Shown here: positions 13,072 through 22,811 of the stretch, in pieces
Position numbering within the stretch: position 1 is the stretch's first letter
Layout: each line of letters begins with the position of its first letter
Source: Acidovorax sp. Root219
Lineage (GTDB): Bacteria; Pseudomonadota; Gammaproteobacteria; Burkholderiales; Burkholderiaceae_C
NCBI RefSeq assembly: GCF_001428665.1
Contig: NZ_LMIJ01000004.1
Location: 147,957-211,956, forward strand
Direction of reading: 5' to 3'
DNA: 64,000 bases
Translations under genes and position numbers: made by a program
The notes under the pieces: generated by a model
What the model was told of the DNA's origin: nothing
What the model saw: only the letters and a program-made list of their open reading frames with translations
Database searches by the model: none

Positions 13072-14007
13072 CTAAGGCGCAGCAGCTTCGGCGCTATCCA
13101 CCTGTGCCTCGGCCAGGGGCTGCAGCCCGAACCGCCCGGCCATCGCCTGCTCCAGCCCCATTTCGCGCAGGATGGCGCGCAGCCGCTCGGCCGCGCTGCG
13201 CTTCTTCTGGCCGGTGTAGCGCGCGACGATGAGCTCATTCTTCATGCTGTGCTCCCATCCGACGAGCTCGGTCACCGTGACCTGGTAGCCACTGGCCTCC
13301 AGGTACAGGCAGCGCAGCACGTTGGTGACCTGGCTGCCCAGCTCGCGCGTGTGCAAGGGGTGGCGCCACAGCTCGGCCAGGGGCGTGCGCGCCAGTTGCA
13401 GCGCCTTGCCCTGGCGCAGGCAGGCGGCCATCTCGGCCTGGCAGCAAGGCACCAGCACCATGGCGCGAGCACGCTTTTGCAGGCCGAAGGCGATGGCATC
13501 GTCGGTGGCGGTATCGCAGGCGTGCAGGGCGGTGACCACGTCGACCTGGGCGGGCAATTCGGCGGCATCGGCGGATTCGGCGACCGACAGGTTCAGAAAG
13601 GACATGCGCCCGAAGCCCAGCCGCTGGGCCAGCACGCGCGACTTGTCCACCAGCTCGCTGCGCGTTTCGATGCCATAGATATGGCCGCGCGAGAGCGCCT
13701 TGAAATACAGGTCGTAGAGGATGAAGCCCAGGTAGGACTTGCCCGCGCCATGATCGGCCAGGCTGGGGCTATGCCCTTCGGTCGACAACTCGGTAAGCAG
13801 AGGCTCGATGAAGTTGAACAGGTGGTACACCTGCTTGAGCTTGCGCCGCGAATCCTGGTTGAGCCGCCCATCGCGCGTGAGGATGTGTAGCTCCTGCAGC
13901 AGCTCGATCGACTGGCCTGGACGCAGTTCGGAAAGCAGATCCGCTTGCGGCGACGCGGCCCCCTTGCCCGCAGGCTTTGCACTTTGCTTGTTGCGGAGCG
14001 CGTTCAT
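13072..14007 (-). CDS. SAM-dependent methyltransferase (Methyltransf_32-like)
   Basis: 311 residues from ATG 14007 (MNALRNKQSAKPAGKGAA). The SAM-binding motif I appears as LADHGAGKSYLGFILYDLYF, with an acidic end of strand 2 in GIETRSELVDKSRVLA. A third motif DVVTALHACDTATDDAI precedes a CC-containing VLVPCCQAEMA. These match the Methyltransf_32 family of predicted RNA/protein methyltransferases; the substrate is not evident. The in-frame extension to 14067 is rejected because the ATG at 14007 overlaps the stop of the upstream DUF1415 gene by four bases, a typical coupled arrangement. Confidence 0.82.
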   Translation of the reverse strand: MNALRNKQSAKPAGKGAASPQADLLSELRPGQSIELLQELHILTRDGRLNQDSRRKLKQVYHLFNFIEPLLTELSTEGHSPSLADHGAGKSYLGFILYDLYFKALSRGHIYGIETRSELVDKSRVLAQRLGFGRMSFLNLSVAESADAAELPAQVDVVTALHACDTATDDAIAFGLQKRARAMVLVPCCQAEMAACLRQGKALQLARTPLAELWRHPLHTRELGSQVTNVLRCLYLEASGYQVTVTELVGWEHSMKNELIVARYTGQKKRSAAERLRAILREMGLEQAMAGRFGLQPLAEAQVDSAEAAAP

Positions 14008-14636
14008 GCGGCACCTCCCACCGCTGGGGCAGCGGCGCAGCCGGCACCAACCTGCAGAGCCCCCCACCCCGGCATGCCCAGTTTTTCAAGCACTTCGATA
14101 TTGCGTTCGTAGATGGTCTCGGCCTCGGGAAAGACTTCCACCGCGCGGTCGATGCCTTCTTCGCGCAGCAGATGCAGTGTGGGGTACGGGGAGCGGTTGG
14201 TGCAGTTGGTCACGTCATCCACGCTGGTGCCGGCAAACTGGAACTGTGGATGGAAACTGGCGATCTGCAGCGTGCCGTCGAGTTCGAGTTCTTCGAGCAG
14301 AACGTCTGCCTCGCCGAGAAAGTCGTTGAAATCCAGGAAATCCGCCAGCAGCGGCGTGGGCACGACCAGCAAGGTCGTGTCCCGGACGGCAGCCTCCATC
14401 CTCGCCAAAGCAAGCAGCTCTTCACGCAGATCGGCCAGCAGCTGCTGTGCATCGACGACGGCACTCACCACATAGTGGATCTGCCCTTTGGCGTGCACAC
14501 CCTTGGCAAAAGGACACAGGTTCAGGCCGATGACGGCGCGTTCCAGCCATTGCACCGTGTCGCGAACGACCGGGTGCGCGGCAAGGGACGAAGGGACCTC
14601 GGTCGATGGCGAGGCCGCAGAAGAAAGAGAGTTCAT
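14004..14636 (-). CDS. DUF1415 domain-containing protein
   Basis: 210 residues. The DUF1415 core is recognised from TVQWLERAVIGLNLCPFAKG near residue 30, LLVVPTPLLADFLDFNDFL and IASFHPQFQFAG, followed by TNRSPYPTLHLLREEGID. No biochemical function is established for this family; the invariant Cys, His and Asp residues suggest an enzyme or metal-binding role, which is inference. It overlaps the methyltransferase gene by ATGA, so the two probably act in one process. Confidence 0.85.
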   Translation of the reverse strand: MNSLSSAASPSTEVPSSLAAHPVVRDTVQWLERAVIGLNLCPFAKGVHAKGQIHYVVSAVVDAQQLLADLREELLALARMEAAVRDTTLLVVPTPLLADFLDFNDFLGEADVLLEELELDGTLQIASFHPQFQFAGTSVDDVTNCTNRSPYPTLHLLREEGIDRAVEVFPEAETIYERNIEVLEKLGMPGWGALQVGAGCAAAPAVGGAA

Positions 14637-14738
14637 GCAAAGGCGCTGGGCGCGCGCGTGGGGTGGCTGGCAATTTTAACGGGCGAGACCCGGCCGGGTC
14701 TTTTGGCGCGCCTTTTGGCCCGATCCAGCGCCCACCCA

Positions 14739-15926
14739 TCAGTCGAGCAGGCGTTGTCCCGTCAGGCGCTCGTGTTCGCGCGCGGCGAAGCGGTCCGTCA
14801 TGCCCGCGATGAAGTCGGCAATCGCACGCGCCTTGACCGTGCCGTCACTGGTGCTGGCCTGCTGCGCAAAGGCGGGGTTCATCTCCTGTGGCGCCTGCAC
14901 ATAGGTGGCGAAGAGGTCCCGCACGATCTGCTGCGCACGCCCGGTGGTCTCCATCACCTGGGGATGGCGGTACAGGTTCTTGAACAGAAAGCGCTTGAGC
15001 ACCGTGGACTGCTCACGCATGGCGTCGCTGAACATCACCAGCGGCGCAGACCGCCGCACCGCGTCGGCACTGTCCGGCGCCGCCTGCACCAGCGCCGCAG
15101 AGGTGGCGTCTATCACGTCGTACACCTGGGCGCTGAGCATGAGGCGGATGGCCTCAAACAGCAGGCGGCGGTGCATGGCGGCATCATTCAGGTGCGGGTG
15201 CGCGGCCTGGGCCGCATGGCGGTACTGGTCGAAGAGCGGCACCTCGCGCAGTTGTTCCAGGGTGATGAGGCCAGAACGCACTCCGTCGTCGATGTCATGG
15301 GCGTTGTAGGCGATCTCGTCGGCGAGGTTGCACAGCTGGGCCTCCAGGCTGGGCTGCTCGCGGCGCAGGAAACGCCCACCGACCCCACCGGGTTCCGCGT
15401 CTTCGAGCTGCTGTGCGTGTGCACGCGAACAGTGCTTGAGAATGCCCTCGCGTGTCTCGAAGCTGAGGTTCAGGCCGTCGAACTGGGGGTAGCGCTCCTC
15501 CAACTTGTCCACGACCCGCAGGCTTTGCAGGTTGTGTTCGAATCCACCGTGGTCGGCCATGCAGCCGTGCAATGCGTCCTGCCCGGCATGGCCAAAGGGC
15601 GTGTGGCCCAGGTCGTGGGCCAGCGAGATGGCCTCGACGAGGTCTTCGTCGATGCGCAGCGAGCGCGCAATCGACCGGCCCAGTTGAGCGACTTCCAGCG
15701 AATGTGTCAGGCGCGTGCGGAACAGATCGCCTTCGTGGTTGAGGAAGACCTGGGTCTTGTAGACCAGCCGGCGAAACGCCGTGGAATGCACGATGCGGTC
15801 GCGGTCGCGCTGGTACTCCGTGCGGGTCGGTGCCGGCGCCTCCGGATACCGCCGCCCCCTGCTCTGCGACGACAGGCTGGCATAGGCGGCAAGGCCGGCT
15901 GTACTGGTCAAAGTGCCTGTTGCCAC
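14739..15926 (-). CDS. dgt: Deoxyguanosinetriphosphate triphosphohydrolase-like protein
   Basis: 395-residue HD-domain dNTPase. Metal ligands are visible as RLTHSLEVAQLGRSIAR and ISLAHDLGHTPFGHAGQDAL, with the downstream Asp in LADEIAYNAHDIDDGV. The DRDRIVHSTAFRRLVYKTQVF block at about residues 41-61 is typical of the Dgt family. The enzyme hydrolyses dNTPs to nucleoside and triphosphate, affecting dNTP pools. It lies 51 bases after aroB on the same strand, the usual aroB-dgt order of Burkholderiales. Confidence 0.92.
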   Translation of the reverse strand: MATGTLTSTAGLAAYASLSSQSRGRRYPEAPAPTRTEYQRDRDRIVHSTAFRRLVYKTQVFLNHEGDLFRTRLTHSLEVAQLGRSIARSLRIDEDLVEAISLAHDLGHTPFGHAGQDALHGCMADHGGFEHNLQSLRVVDKLEERYPQFDGLNLSFETREGILKHCSRAHAQQLEDAEPGGVGGRFLRREQPSLEAQLCNLADEIAYNAHDIDDGVRSGLITLEQLREVPLFDQYRHAAQAAHPHLNDAAMHRRLLFEAIRLMLSAQVYDVIDATSAALVQAAPDSADAVRRSAPLVMFSDAMREQSTVLKRFLFKNLYRHPQVMETTGRAQQIVRDLFATYVQAPQEMNPAFAQQASTSDGTVKARAIADFIAGMTDRFAAREHERLTGQRLLD

Positions 15927-15977
15927 TTGATAGGTAATGGTGCAGCTGCGCGGACAGGACAGAGGCCCGCCACGCCG

Positions 15978-17132
15978 TTACCGGCAGCACGCATCAATCA
16001 CCTCCCGGACCAACTTGTCGGGAGCGGGGCGGACAATCGCCTTGCCGGGGCTATCGATGAGCACGAAGCGAATTTCACCCGCCTCGGATTTTTTGTCGAT
16101 GCGCATGAGCTCCAGGTAACGGCCGGCATTGTCCGCCGCATCGAGCACCGGGCCCCTGGTGGGTAGACCCGCCCGCTCGATCAGTGCGACGAGCCGCTGC
16201 ACGAATGCATCGTCAACCAGGCCAAGCCGCAGGGAGAGTTCGGCTGCCATCACCATGCCGGCACCCACGCCTTCGCCATGCAGCCACACGCCATAGCCCA
16301 TGCCCGCCTCGATGGCATGGCCAAAAGTGTGGCCGAAATTCAGGATGGCCCGCAGGCCTCCTTCGCGTTCGTCCTGGCTGACCACCCAGGCCTTGATCTC
16401 GCAGCTACGGCGCACAGCATGGGCCAGCGCGACCCGGTCACGGGCGCGCAGCGCATCCACAGAGGATTCCAGCCACTGCATGAACTCCATGTCTGCAATG
16501 GGCCCGTACTTGAGCACTTCAGCCAGCCCAGCGCTCATCTCGCGCGCGCTCAGGGTGTCGAGCGTGGCCAGGTCGCACACCACCAGCCGGGGCTGGTAGA
16601 ACGCACCCACCATGTTCTTGCCCAGCGGGTGGTTGATGGCTGTCTTGCCCCCCACCGAGGAATCCACCTGCGCGAGCAAGGTGGTGGGGATCTGCACGAA
16701 GGGAACGCCGCGCATGTAGGTCGCAGCGGCAAAGCCGGTCATGTCGCCGATGACGCCACCACCGAGTGCAAACAGCACCGCCTTGCGGTCGCAGCCATGG
16801 GTGAGCAGGGCGTCGAAAATGCGCTGCAGGGTTTCCCATACTTTGAACTCCTCGCCGTCGGGCAGTTGCACCGTGTGCACGACGGGGTAGCGCTTGCGCA
16901 ATGCCTGCACCACCTGTGCCCCGTACAAAGGACCCACGGTATCGTTGGTGACGACCAGCGCCGAAGTTCCACTGGGGAGCGCCAAGCCTTCTTGGAGGCG
17001 GCCGAGAAGACCCGCACCGATTTCGATGCCGTAGCTGCGATCATCCAGATCGATGGAGACTCTGTGCGAGGCGATCTCTGCAGGGGATGCAGACCGCGAA
17101 GCTTGGACAAGATCAACTACTGTTTCAGACAT
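15978..17132 (-). CDS. aroB: 3-dehydroquinate synthase
   Basis: 384-residue NAD- and Zn-dependent cyclase, step 2 of the shikimate pathway. The NAD/substrate block reads [20 protein letters not shown] followed by [22 protein letters not shown]. Zn ligands are in [12 protein letters not shown] (Glu), [12 protein letters not shown] (His) and [13 protein letters not shown] (His). The N-terminus carries about 20 extra residues before the first strand. The gene normally follows aroK, but here the next gene upstream is an Ig-domain lipoprotein beyond a strong terminator, so aroB needs its own promoter in 17133-17202. Confidence 0.95.
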   Translation of the reverse strand: MSETVVDLVQASRSASPAEIASHRVSIDLDDRSYGIEIGAGLLGRLQEGLALPSGTSALVVTNDTVGPLYGAQVVQALRKRYPVVHTVQLPDGEEFKVWETLQRIFDALLTHGCDRKAVLFALGGGVIGDMTGFAAATYMRGVPFVQIPTTLLAQVDSSVGGKTAINHPLGKNMVGAFYQPRLVVCDLATLDTLSAREMSAGLAEVLKYGPIADMEFMQWLESSVDALRARDRVALAHAVRRSCEIKAWVVSQDEREGGLRAILNFGHTFGHAIEAGMGYGVWLHGEGVGAGMVMAAELSLRLGLVDDAFVQRLVALIERAGLPTRGPVLDAADNAGRYLELMRIDKKSEAGEIRFVLIDSPGKAIVRPAPDKLVREVIDACCR

Positions 17133-17202
17133 AGGGCCCTAGTTTACGCAGAATGGTGCTGGGACCACCAAGGTGACAGCATGCCGAGAAGCGGTCAAAA
17201 GG

Positions 17203-17238
17203 AAAAACCCCTTGGATCCAGGACCCAAGGGGTTTTTT
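17203..17238. terminator. Bidirectional rho-independent terminator
   Basis: A 13-base inverted repeat (AAAAACCCCTTGG / CCAAGGGGTTTTT) with a 9-base loop. Each strand ends in a T run. It lies about 65 bases after the lipoprotein stop and insulates aroB from the pil operon. Confidence 0.9.
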
Positions 17239-17303
17239 GAATTCAGCAGAGATGGGCTCAACAGGTCTGAGAAACCGACCCTCGCCGAACCCCCTCTTGC
17301 AAA

Positions 17304-18818
17304 CTACGAAGCGCAAGCAGCCGTGTTGGCACCGATCTGCACAGACACCTGCTGGGTCACGGTCACCGTACCGCGGGTCGCTGTCACCAGGAACCTGGCA
17401 TTGCACGAGGCGGTGGGAGTACCGCTGATCACACCGGTGTTACCCGTGCTGCTACCCCTCAAACCTGCAGGCAGGGTGGCGGGAGCGAAGGTCCATACCA
17501 CTGGGTCTGTCGTATTTCCACCAGTCACCGACAGACTGTACAAGTAGGCTTCGCCGACATTAGCAGCGGGCAGGGAGCACACGGAGGTGCCATTGCTGAC
17601 ACAGCCGTTCACCGTCAGGGGGTTGGGAACTACCGCCCCACCGTTAGACACCGTGAATTTCACATTACCCGATACCTTGGTGCCTTGAGCATCGACCACC
17701 GTAATCACTCCGCTATACGCACCGGCAAGTTGGGGCACGCCACTTACGATGCCATCATTGCTGATGGTTAAGCCACCTGGCAGTGCTATAGCAGACCAGG
17801 TATAGGGCGCAACACCACCTTGGACCGAGAATACAGAGGCAAATGGGAAACCAACGGTTGCGTCCTGATCAGCCAGAGCAGGCAGAGACAGCGGCGCCGA
17901 AGCTACGCTGTTATTAACCGGTACGGCATAGAGAGCCGTCACCGGGTCTTGGATACCATTCGTGACGTCATTGTCAAAACGATCAGTGACATATTCAAGC
18001 ACGATCGAACCGCTACTGGCACCGCTTGCCAACGAGAACAGACCGACACCGCCAATGGTGCGCACTTGCAACACACTGCCTGACTGATTTCCCTGAAGCA
18101 GGCGAGCGCCCACAGCAGCCGGGCCCATCGAACGAATGCTGACCTGCAGATTAGGAGCTGAAGGTGCGGGTATAGGTTGATTGGCGTCATCCATAACGAA
18201 TGCTTGGATACCGATGGAATTTCGGTATGGCAACCGCGAAGGAACATCCCGCGAGAGCAGAACGCCAGGCGCATCGATAATACCGACCACACTACTCACC
18301 TTGCCGGTCGCCGCGCCCACTACGATATCCACACTTGCGCTGTAAACCTTACTATCGCGCGGATCAGTCACAGAGCAAACCACACGGGCTGTGCCAGCTT
18401 GGTCAGAAGAGTGAAAATGAAATGAGGCTCCGCCAGAGTTGGCACCAAGAACTATAGAGCGGAACGCCGACGGGTTACCGTTGTCGTCCTGATGCTCTTC
18501 ATCACCATCAATATAATACAAAGCCCCGGAATCCAGCCCTTGGACAACATTACACCCAAAAATCGCTTCCCCGCCAGGAATAGGATTAGAACCAACGCGT
18601 GCATCCACATATAAAGTTGTGGTGTATGGAGCAAAGGCGCCAGTTCCAGCCGGAACGTTAGCGATATTAATGGGCAACTGTGACTTGGCTGTAGTCAAAG
18701 TGATGCGGTACTGGAGATTAGATTCCCCTCCACTCCCCCCACCGCCGCCACATGCAGCCAACAGTGCGGCAGACGAGAGGAGAAAGGCTTTCCATAATTT
18801 CTTCATTTTCTTTCCCAT
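17304..18818 (-). CDS. Putative Ig-domain (He_PIG) lipoprotein
   Basis: 504-residue exported protein. It has a Lys-rich start, a hydrophobic segment and the lipobox LLAAC followed by a Gly-rich linker (CGGGGGSGGES). The middle and C-terminal parts contain beta-rich Ig-like/He_PIG units, e.g. ATVGFPFASVFSVQGGVAPYTWS with LPGGLTISNDGIVSGVPQLA, and a second unit LPAANVGEAYLYSLSVTGGNT. Cysteines are paired in the last third. The ATG at 18806 (MKKLWKAFLL) is better spaced from a GGAAAG than the one at 18818. The gene is A/T-richer than its neighbours and sits 11 bases after pilQ, so it is probably part of the pil operon. Function unknown; a surface or pilus-associated role is inferred. Confidence 0.8.
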   Translation of the reverse strand: MGKKMKKLWKAFLLSSAALLAACGGGGGSGGESNLQYRITLTTAKSQLPINIANVPAGTGAFAPYTTTLYVDARVGSNPIPGGEAIFGCNVVQGLDSGALYYIDGDEEHQDDNGNPSAFRSIVLGANSGGASFHFHSSDQAGTARVVCSVTDPRDSKVYSASVDIVVGAATGKVSSVVGIIDAPGVLLSRDVPSRLPYRNSIGIQAFVMDDANQPIPAPSAPNLQVSIRSMGPAAVGARLLQGNQSGSVLQVRTIGGVGLFSLASGASSGSIVLEYVTDRFDNDVTNGIQDPVTALYAVPVNNSVASAPLSLPALADQDATVGFPFASVFSVQGGVAPYTWSAIALPGGLTISNDGIVSGVPQLAGAYSGVITVVDAQGTKVSGNVKFTVSNGGAVVPNPLTVNGCVSNGTSVCSLPAANVGEAYLYSLSVTGGNTTDPVVWTFAPATLPAGLRGSSTGNTGVISGTPTASCNARFLVTATRGTVTVTQQVSVQIGANTAACAS

Positions 18819-18829
18819 TTCAAAAAACT

Positions 18830-20962
18830 TTAACGGAATGCCGAGCGATCAGTAATAACCTTGGGCGTGATGAAAATCAACATTTCCTGCTTGTTAGCCG
18901 ATTTTGTACGGGTCTTGAACAGGTTCCCAACCCCTGGAATATCACCAAGAATAGGCACCTTAGTTTCATTGTTATCCTCAAAGAGCTCAAAAATACCACC
19001 AATCACCACGGTTCCGCCATTCTCCACCAGCACTTGAGTCTTGATATGCTTGGTATTGATAGCTCGAACGTTGTTCAGAACTTCGCCAGGACTATCCTTA
19101 TTGACATCTAGATCAAGAATGATATTTCCTTCGGGAGTGATCTGAGGCAATACCTCCAGCTTGAGCACTGCCTTCTTGAAAGCGATCACTGTACCGCCGT
19201 TTGGAGCTGTCACCGGGTAAGGGAACTCCGTACCCTGCTCAATAGAAGCTTTTGTCTGATCCGCTGTCACGACCCGCGGGCTAGAAACAATCTTCCCTTT
19301 CCCATCCGCTTCCAGAGCAGAAATTTCCAAGTTCAAAAATCGGTTCGCGGCCGAGTTGAAAATAGAAATCGCAAAGCTGGACGGATCGTAACCTCCAATC
19401 GCTGTTGCTGGAAGATTGACAAAGTTACCGTTTGTATTGATTGCTCCACCAGCGGACGTTGATGCAACCGCGTTGCTGTAGTTTGTTCCGAAGCCAATCC
19501 GGTTTCCACTGGTACCCAGAGAGTACCCGCCATCCCCCCCACGCGATGCACGGAGGTCTGTGGCACCCAGCCTTACACCGAGGGAGCGCCCAAACGTATC
19601 AGATGCTTCCACGATGCGTGCTTCAATCATCACTTGCCGAACCGCCACGTCCAAAGTGGCCAGGAGCTGGCGCACCTCTTCCAGCTTGTTTGCTGTATCC
19701 GTCACAAACAACTGATTGGTACGGGGTTCTGCGATGGCACTACCACGCTCACTCAGAAAGCGATTGGCAGTACCGCCACTGGAAGTAGAGGAAAGTTGCA
19801 CCACCATATCCGTCGCTTTAGCATAGTTCATTTGAAAAGCCTGGGTTCTCAGAGGTTCCAGCTTCTGAATAGCCAATGCGGCCTCAAAATCCTTCTTGGT
19901 CCTATCGTCGATCTCGTCCTTTGGGGCAATCCAAAGTACCGAGCCATTCTTTCGCATGCCCAAGCCTTTGGCATCCATGATGATTTGCAGCGCCTGATCC
20001 CATGGCACATCCTTCAATCTCAACGTCAGCGCACCTGTTACCGTGTCTGAAGTCACAATATTGAAATTGGTGAAATCCGCAATTACCTGCAGCAAAGACC
20101 GCACTTCGATATTTTGGAAATTGAGCGACAACTTTTCGCCGCTATAGCCTGGCCCCTGCGTCAGTTTGGTCAAATCGACCTTTTTCTGACGCACTTCGAT
20201 CACGAACTGATTGTCGCTCTGGTATGCACTGTGTTCCCACTCTCCCACAGGTTCGATCACCATGCGGACACGCTCACCCTGCTGGGTGGTCGATATGATC
20301 TGTACGGGAGTTCCAAAGTCCGTGACATCCAAGCGCCTGCGCAAGCCTTCGGACAGGGAAGATTTCAGGAAATCAACCGTCAAACCCTTGCCAATGGGCC
20401 GCAGATCTACGCCAACCTGATTGCTTGGCAGCGTGACGACCACCCTGCCAGAGCCATCCGCGCCACGGCGAAAATCGACGTCCTTGATGGCCATCACTTC
20501 GGCATTTGCGCTTTCTGCAAAACTCACGGGCTGCGCAGTAGTGGCGGCCATGGGAGCAGCGGCGGCATCTAGATAGACCAGAACAGACTTGCCCTGGAGT
20601 TCCGTACGGTAAGAGGACGCCTGCTTCAGATTCAATACCACCCTTGACCGTCCGGGAGCCTGGACCAAATTGGCCGAACGGATATTTCCCTGGTTGATCT
20701 GGACTGTCGATTTACCCAAGGCACTGGTCGTGTCCGGGAAATCTAAGGCAATGCGAGCAGGCGACTGAATCACGAAGCCGGTGGGCAATGCTGCCACAGG
20801 CTCTGAAAAATCAATGCGGACAATCTCGACTCCGCCTTGCATTGCACCCGATATATTTTCAATGGAGCCTTGCGCCCATGCCAGCGAAGATGCTGCAACC
20901 GACGCCGCGAAAAGTACGCTTCGATTGAAAAATCGCACCATCCCAAAACTGTTCTGCTTCAT
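18830..20962 (-). CDS. pilQ: Type IV pilus secretin PilQ
   Basis: 710-residue outer-membrane secretin through which the pilus is extruded. After a signal peptide come AMIN-type peptidoglycan-binding domains (VRIDFSEPVAALPTGFVIQS and VVTLPSNQVGVDLRP regions), a secretin/TonB short N-terminal domain (LSLNFQNIEVRSLLQVIADF), an N1/KH domain and the C-terminal secretin barrel with VTADQTKASIEQGTEFPY and VENGGTVVIGGIFE. The start overlaps the pilP stop by four bases. Confidence 0.95.
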   Translation of the reverse strand: MKQNSFGMVRFFNRSVLFAASVAASSLAWAQGSIENISGAMQGGVEIVRIDFSEPVAALPTGFVIQSPARIALDFPDTTSALGKSTVQINQGNIRSANLVQAPGRSRVVLNLKQASSYRTELQGKSVLVYLDAAAAPMAATTAQPVSFAESANAEVMAIKDVDFRRGADGSGRVVVTLPSNQVGVDLRPIGKGLTVDFLKSSLSEGLRRRLDVTDFGTPVQIISTTQQGERVRMVIEPVGEWEHSAYQSDNQFVIEVRQKKVDLTKLTQGPGYSGEKLSLNFQNIEVRSLLQVIADFTNFNIVTSDTVTGALTLRLKDVPWDQALQIIMDAKGLGMRKNGSVLWIAPKDEIDDRTKKDFEAALAIQKLEPLRTQAFQMNYAKATDMVVQLSSTSSGGTANRFLSERGSAIAEPRTNQLFVTDTANKLEEVRQLLATLDVAVRQVMIEARIVEASDTFGRSLGVRLGATDLRASRGGDGGYSLGTSGNRIGFGTNYSNAVASTSAGGAINTNGNFVNLPATAIGGYDPSSFAISIFNSAANRFLNLEISALEADGKGKIVSSPRVVTADQTKASIEQGTEFPYPVTAPNGGTVIAFKKAVLKLEVLPQITPEGNIILDLDVNKDSPGEVLNNVRAINTKHIKTQVLVENGGTVVIGGIFELFEDNNETKVPILGDIPGVGNLFKTRTKSANKQEMLIFITPKVITDRSAFR

Positions 20963-21504
20963 TTTTTTACCCCTTCTTGCAACTCAAGCGACGTCGTACG
21001 TTCAATCCAGTCCCCAGTCGCATCCTGCACGATCTCACGCAGTTGAATGGCTGTTTCATTGATGGAAGTGATCCGTCCATAACTTTGTCCAAGGTATTGG
21101 CCTACAGTGACTTGGTAAAGCAACTTGTCGGCGGTGACCAAGGCGGCGGGTTGACCCTTCTTTTGCAGGCTGCCAACCATCTTGATGGCGTCAAGCGGGT
21201 ACGCCTCCAGGGGCTCTTTGCGGCGAGCCATTTCCGGTGCAATCAATGCCGCGTTGGAAGCGAGCTGCGCCGAGTCCCTGCGCAAAGCCTGTGTCAGCTT
21301 CAGGGGATTGAAAGGCTCCAACTGCGCATCAGCCGTATAGGCCTCAGGCTTGAATTGTTTGGGCTCCGTGATCGGTGTGACGCGGGACTTGGCCTGTGCG
21401 CGCTCTTCGCTGATCCACTGCCGCACCTCATCCTCACCCGAAGCCACACAGCCAGTCAGGACCGCAACGCATGCAAACATCAGACCGCTTTTCAGAGCTC
21501 TCAT
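20959..21504 (-). CDS. pilP: Type IV pilus lipoprotein PilP
   Basis: 181-residue lipoprotein with lipobox LTGC at Cys 19. The PilP domain (LDAIKMVGSLQKKGQPAALV, VGQYLGQSYGRITSINETAI, WIERTTSLELQEG) binds PilNO in the inner membrane and the periplasmic part of PilQ. Four-base overlaps with pilO upstream and pilQ downstream show tight translational coupling. Confidence 0.94.
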   Translation of the reverse strand: MRALKSGLMFACVAVLTGCVASGEDEVRQWISEERAQAKSRVTPITEPKQFKPEAYTADAQLEPFNPLKLTQALRRDSAQLASNAALIAPEMARRKEPLEAYPLDAIKMVGSLQKKGQPAALVTADKLLYQVTVGQYLGQSYGRITSINETAIQLREIVQDATGDWIERTTSLELQEGVKK

Positions 21505-22199
21505 TTTGCAGCCCCCTTCGCAGCCGTATTGCGCTGTGCTTGAATTTCCTCGTTGTCGAGATAGCGGAAGGTCCGCGCTGTGGCATCCATCACCAAAACA
21601 CCATTGGCTATATCCCGCTCCTTGCCTACCCCTTGCGGTGCGGCAATCGCCACGTCGTTCAAAGTGACGATGCGCGACAAATGCGCAATGTCCGAGGCGA
21701 ATGCCCCCATGTCGTGGTAACGCCCAGTCACCCGAACAGCAATGGGCAACTCTGCATAGTATTCACGCACGACAACCTGCCCTGGGCGGAAGAGTTCAAA
21801 TTGCAGACTGCGCCCCAAACCAGACTGGTTGATATCGGAGAGAAGCGCCGCCATTTCCGCCTTGCTTGGCAACTGCTTCTCCAGCTGGATAACGTACTGC
21901 TGAACCTGCTCGCGCTGCTTCTTTAACGCATCCAGGCTCACTGCTTTTTGGAGCTTCTTTTTGTAATCCTCGCGCAGCGTCAGCTCGGTCGCTTTTTCCG
22001 TTTGCAATTCCGTCTCATAGTCCGTCAACTTGATGAACCAAAGCGCGGCAGCAACCGCTACAGCAATGAACAGACAAAGGATAGCCCGCGGAAGCGGCGG
22101 CCACAGCGAAGGGTCCTTGGTATCCAGATTGGTGAACTGGCGCTGCAGATTTGCAAACTGCTCAGACACGTCGACTTTTTGAACTTTGTTTTTTGCCAT
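21501..22199 (-). CDS. pilO: Type IV pilus inner-membrane protein PilO
   Basis: 232 residues: cytoplasmic N-terminus, one transmembrane helix (ILCLFIAVAVAAALWFIKL), a coiled-coil segment (about 70-115) and a periplasmic ferredoxin-like domain (GRSLQFELFRPGQVVVREYY, ELPIAVRVTGRYHDMGAFAS). It heterodimerises with PilN to join the cytoplasmic PilM ring to PilP/PilQ. The gene begins three bases after the pilN stop. Confidence 0.94.
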   Translation of the reverse strand: MAKNKVQKVDVSEQFANLQRQFTNLDTKDPSLWPPLPRAILCLFIAVAVAAALWFIKLTDYETELQTEKATELTLREDYKKKLQKAVSLDALKKQREQVQQYVIQLEKQLPSKAEMAALLSDINQSGLGRSLQFELFRPGQVVVREYYAELPIAVRVTGRYHDMGAFASDIAHLSRIVTLNDVAIAAPQGVGKERDIANGVLVMDATARTFRYLDNEEIQAQRNTAAKGAAK

Positions 22200-22202
22200 G
22201 GG

Positions 22203-22811
22203 TCAGCCTTTAGCAGAGCTTGCCGCTGTTTCCATCGCCTTGCGGGCTTCGCTGGATTTCACCAATTGGAAGCGAAGGTTGAATGACGCCACCCTGCGCG
22301 TATCCCGTGGAGTCAGTGCCACGTTGCTCGCCACGATCTCCACCAACTCAGGCTTGGACAACCAGGGCGTGTTGTTGGAAAGATTGCGCAGCATTTCCGA
22401 GATGCGCTCATTGGACTGCGCAACGCCCTTGATTTCGATCGACTGGTTGGTCTGCTTCAAACTTGTCACATACACCCCGTCAGGCAGTTGCTTGACCAGC
22501 TCCGTCAACAAGTGAACCGGCAGATTGCGGTCTGCCTGCAGGTCTTCCACAGCCTTCTGGCGGGCGCGCAGCGCAGCGATTTCTTCTTCGATCGTGGCGA
22601 TTTCCTTGATCTGGCCCTCAAGCACCTGAATTTCAGCCTTGAGAACCCCATTTTTGGCTTGTTGGTCCGCAATCAGTGTTTGCAAAACCCAGTAAATCAG
22701 CCCAGCGATCAGCAGGCCAACGATGGCAGAGGCCACCATCGTCGCCTGAAATCCTTCGCGGCGGCGCTTTCTGGCGGCTTCCCGGTGGGGGAGTAAGTTA
22801 ATCAATATCAC
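22203..22811 (-). CDS. pilN: Type IV pilus inner-membrane protein PilN
   Basis: 202 residues from GTG 22811, giving MILINLLPHREAARKRRREG. That is the conserved PilN N-terminus whose INLLP motif binds PilM. One transmembrane helix (VASAIVGLLIAGLIYWVLQT) follows, then a coiled coil and the periplasmic domain. The GTG overlaps the pilM stop (GTGA), which decides this start over the in-frame ATG at 22841 that lies inside pilM. Confidence 0.94.
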   Translation of the reverse strand: MILINLLPHREAARKRRREGFQATMVASAIVGLLIAGLIYWVLQTLIADQQAKNGVLKAEIQVLEGQIKEIATIEEEIAALRARQKAVEDLQADRNLPVHLLTELVKQLPDGVYVTSLKQTNQSIEIKGVAQSNERISEMLRNLSNNTPWLSKPELVEIVASNVALTPRDTRRVASFNLRFQLVKSSEARKAMETAASSAKG

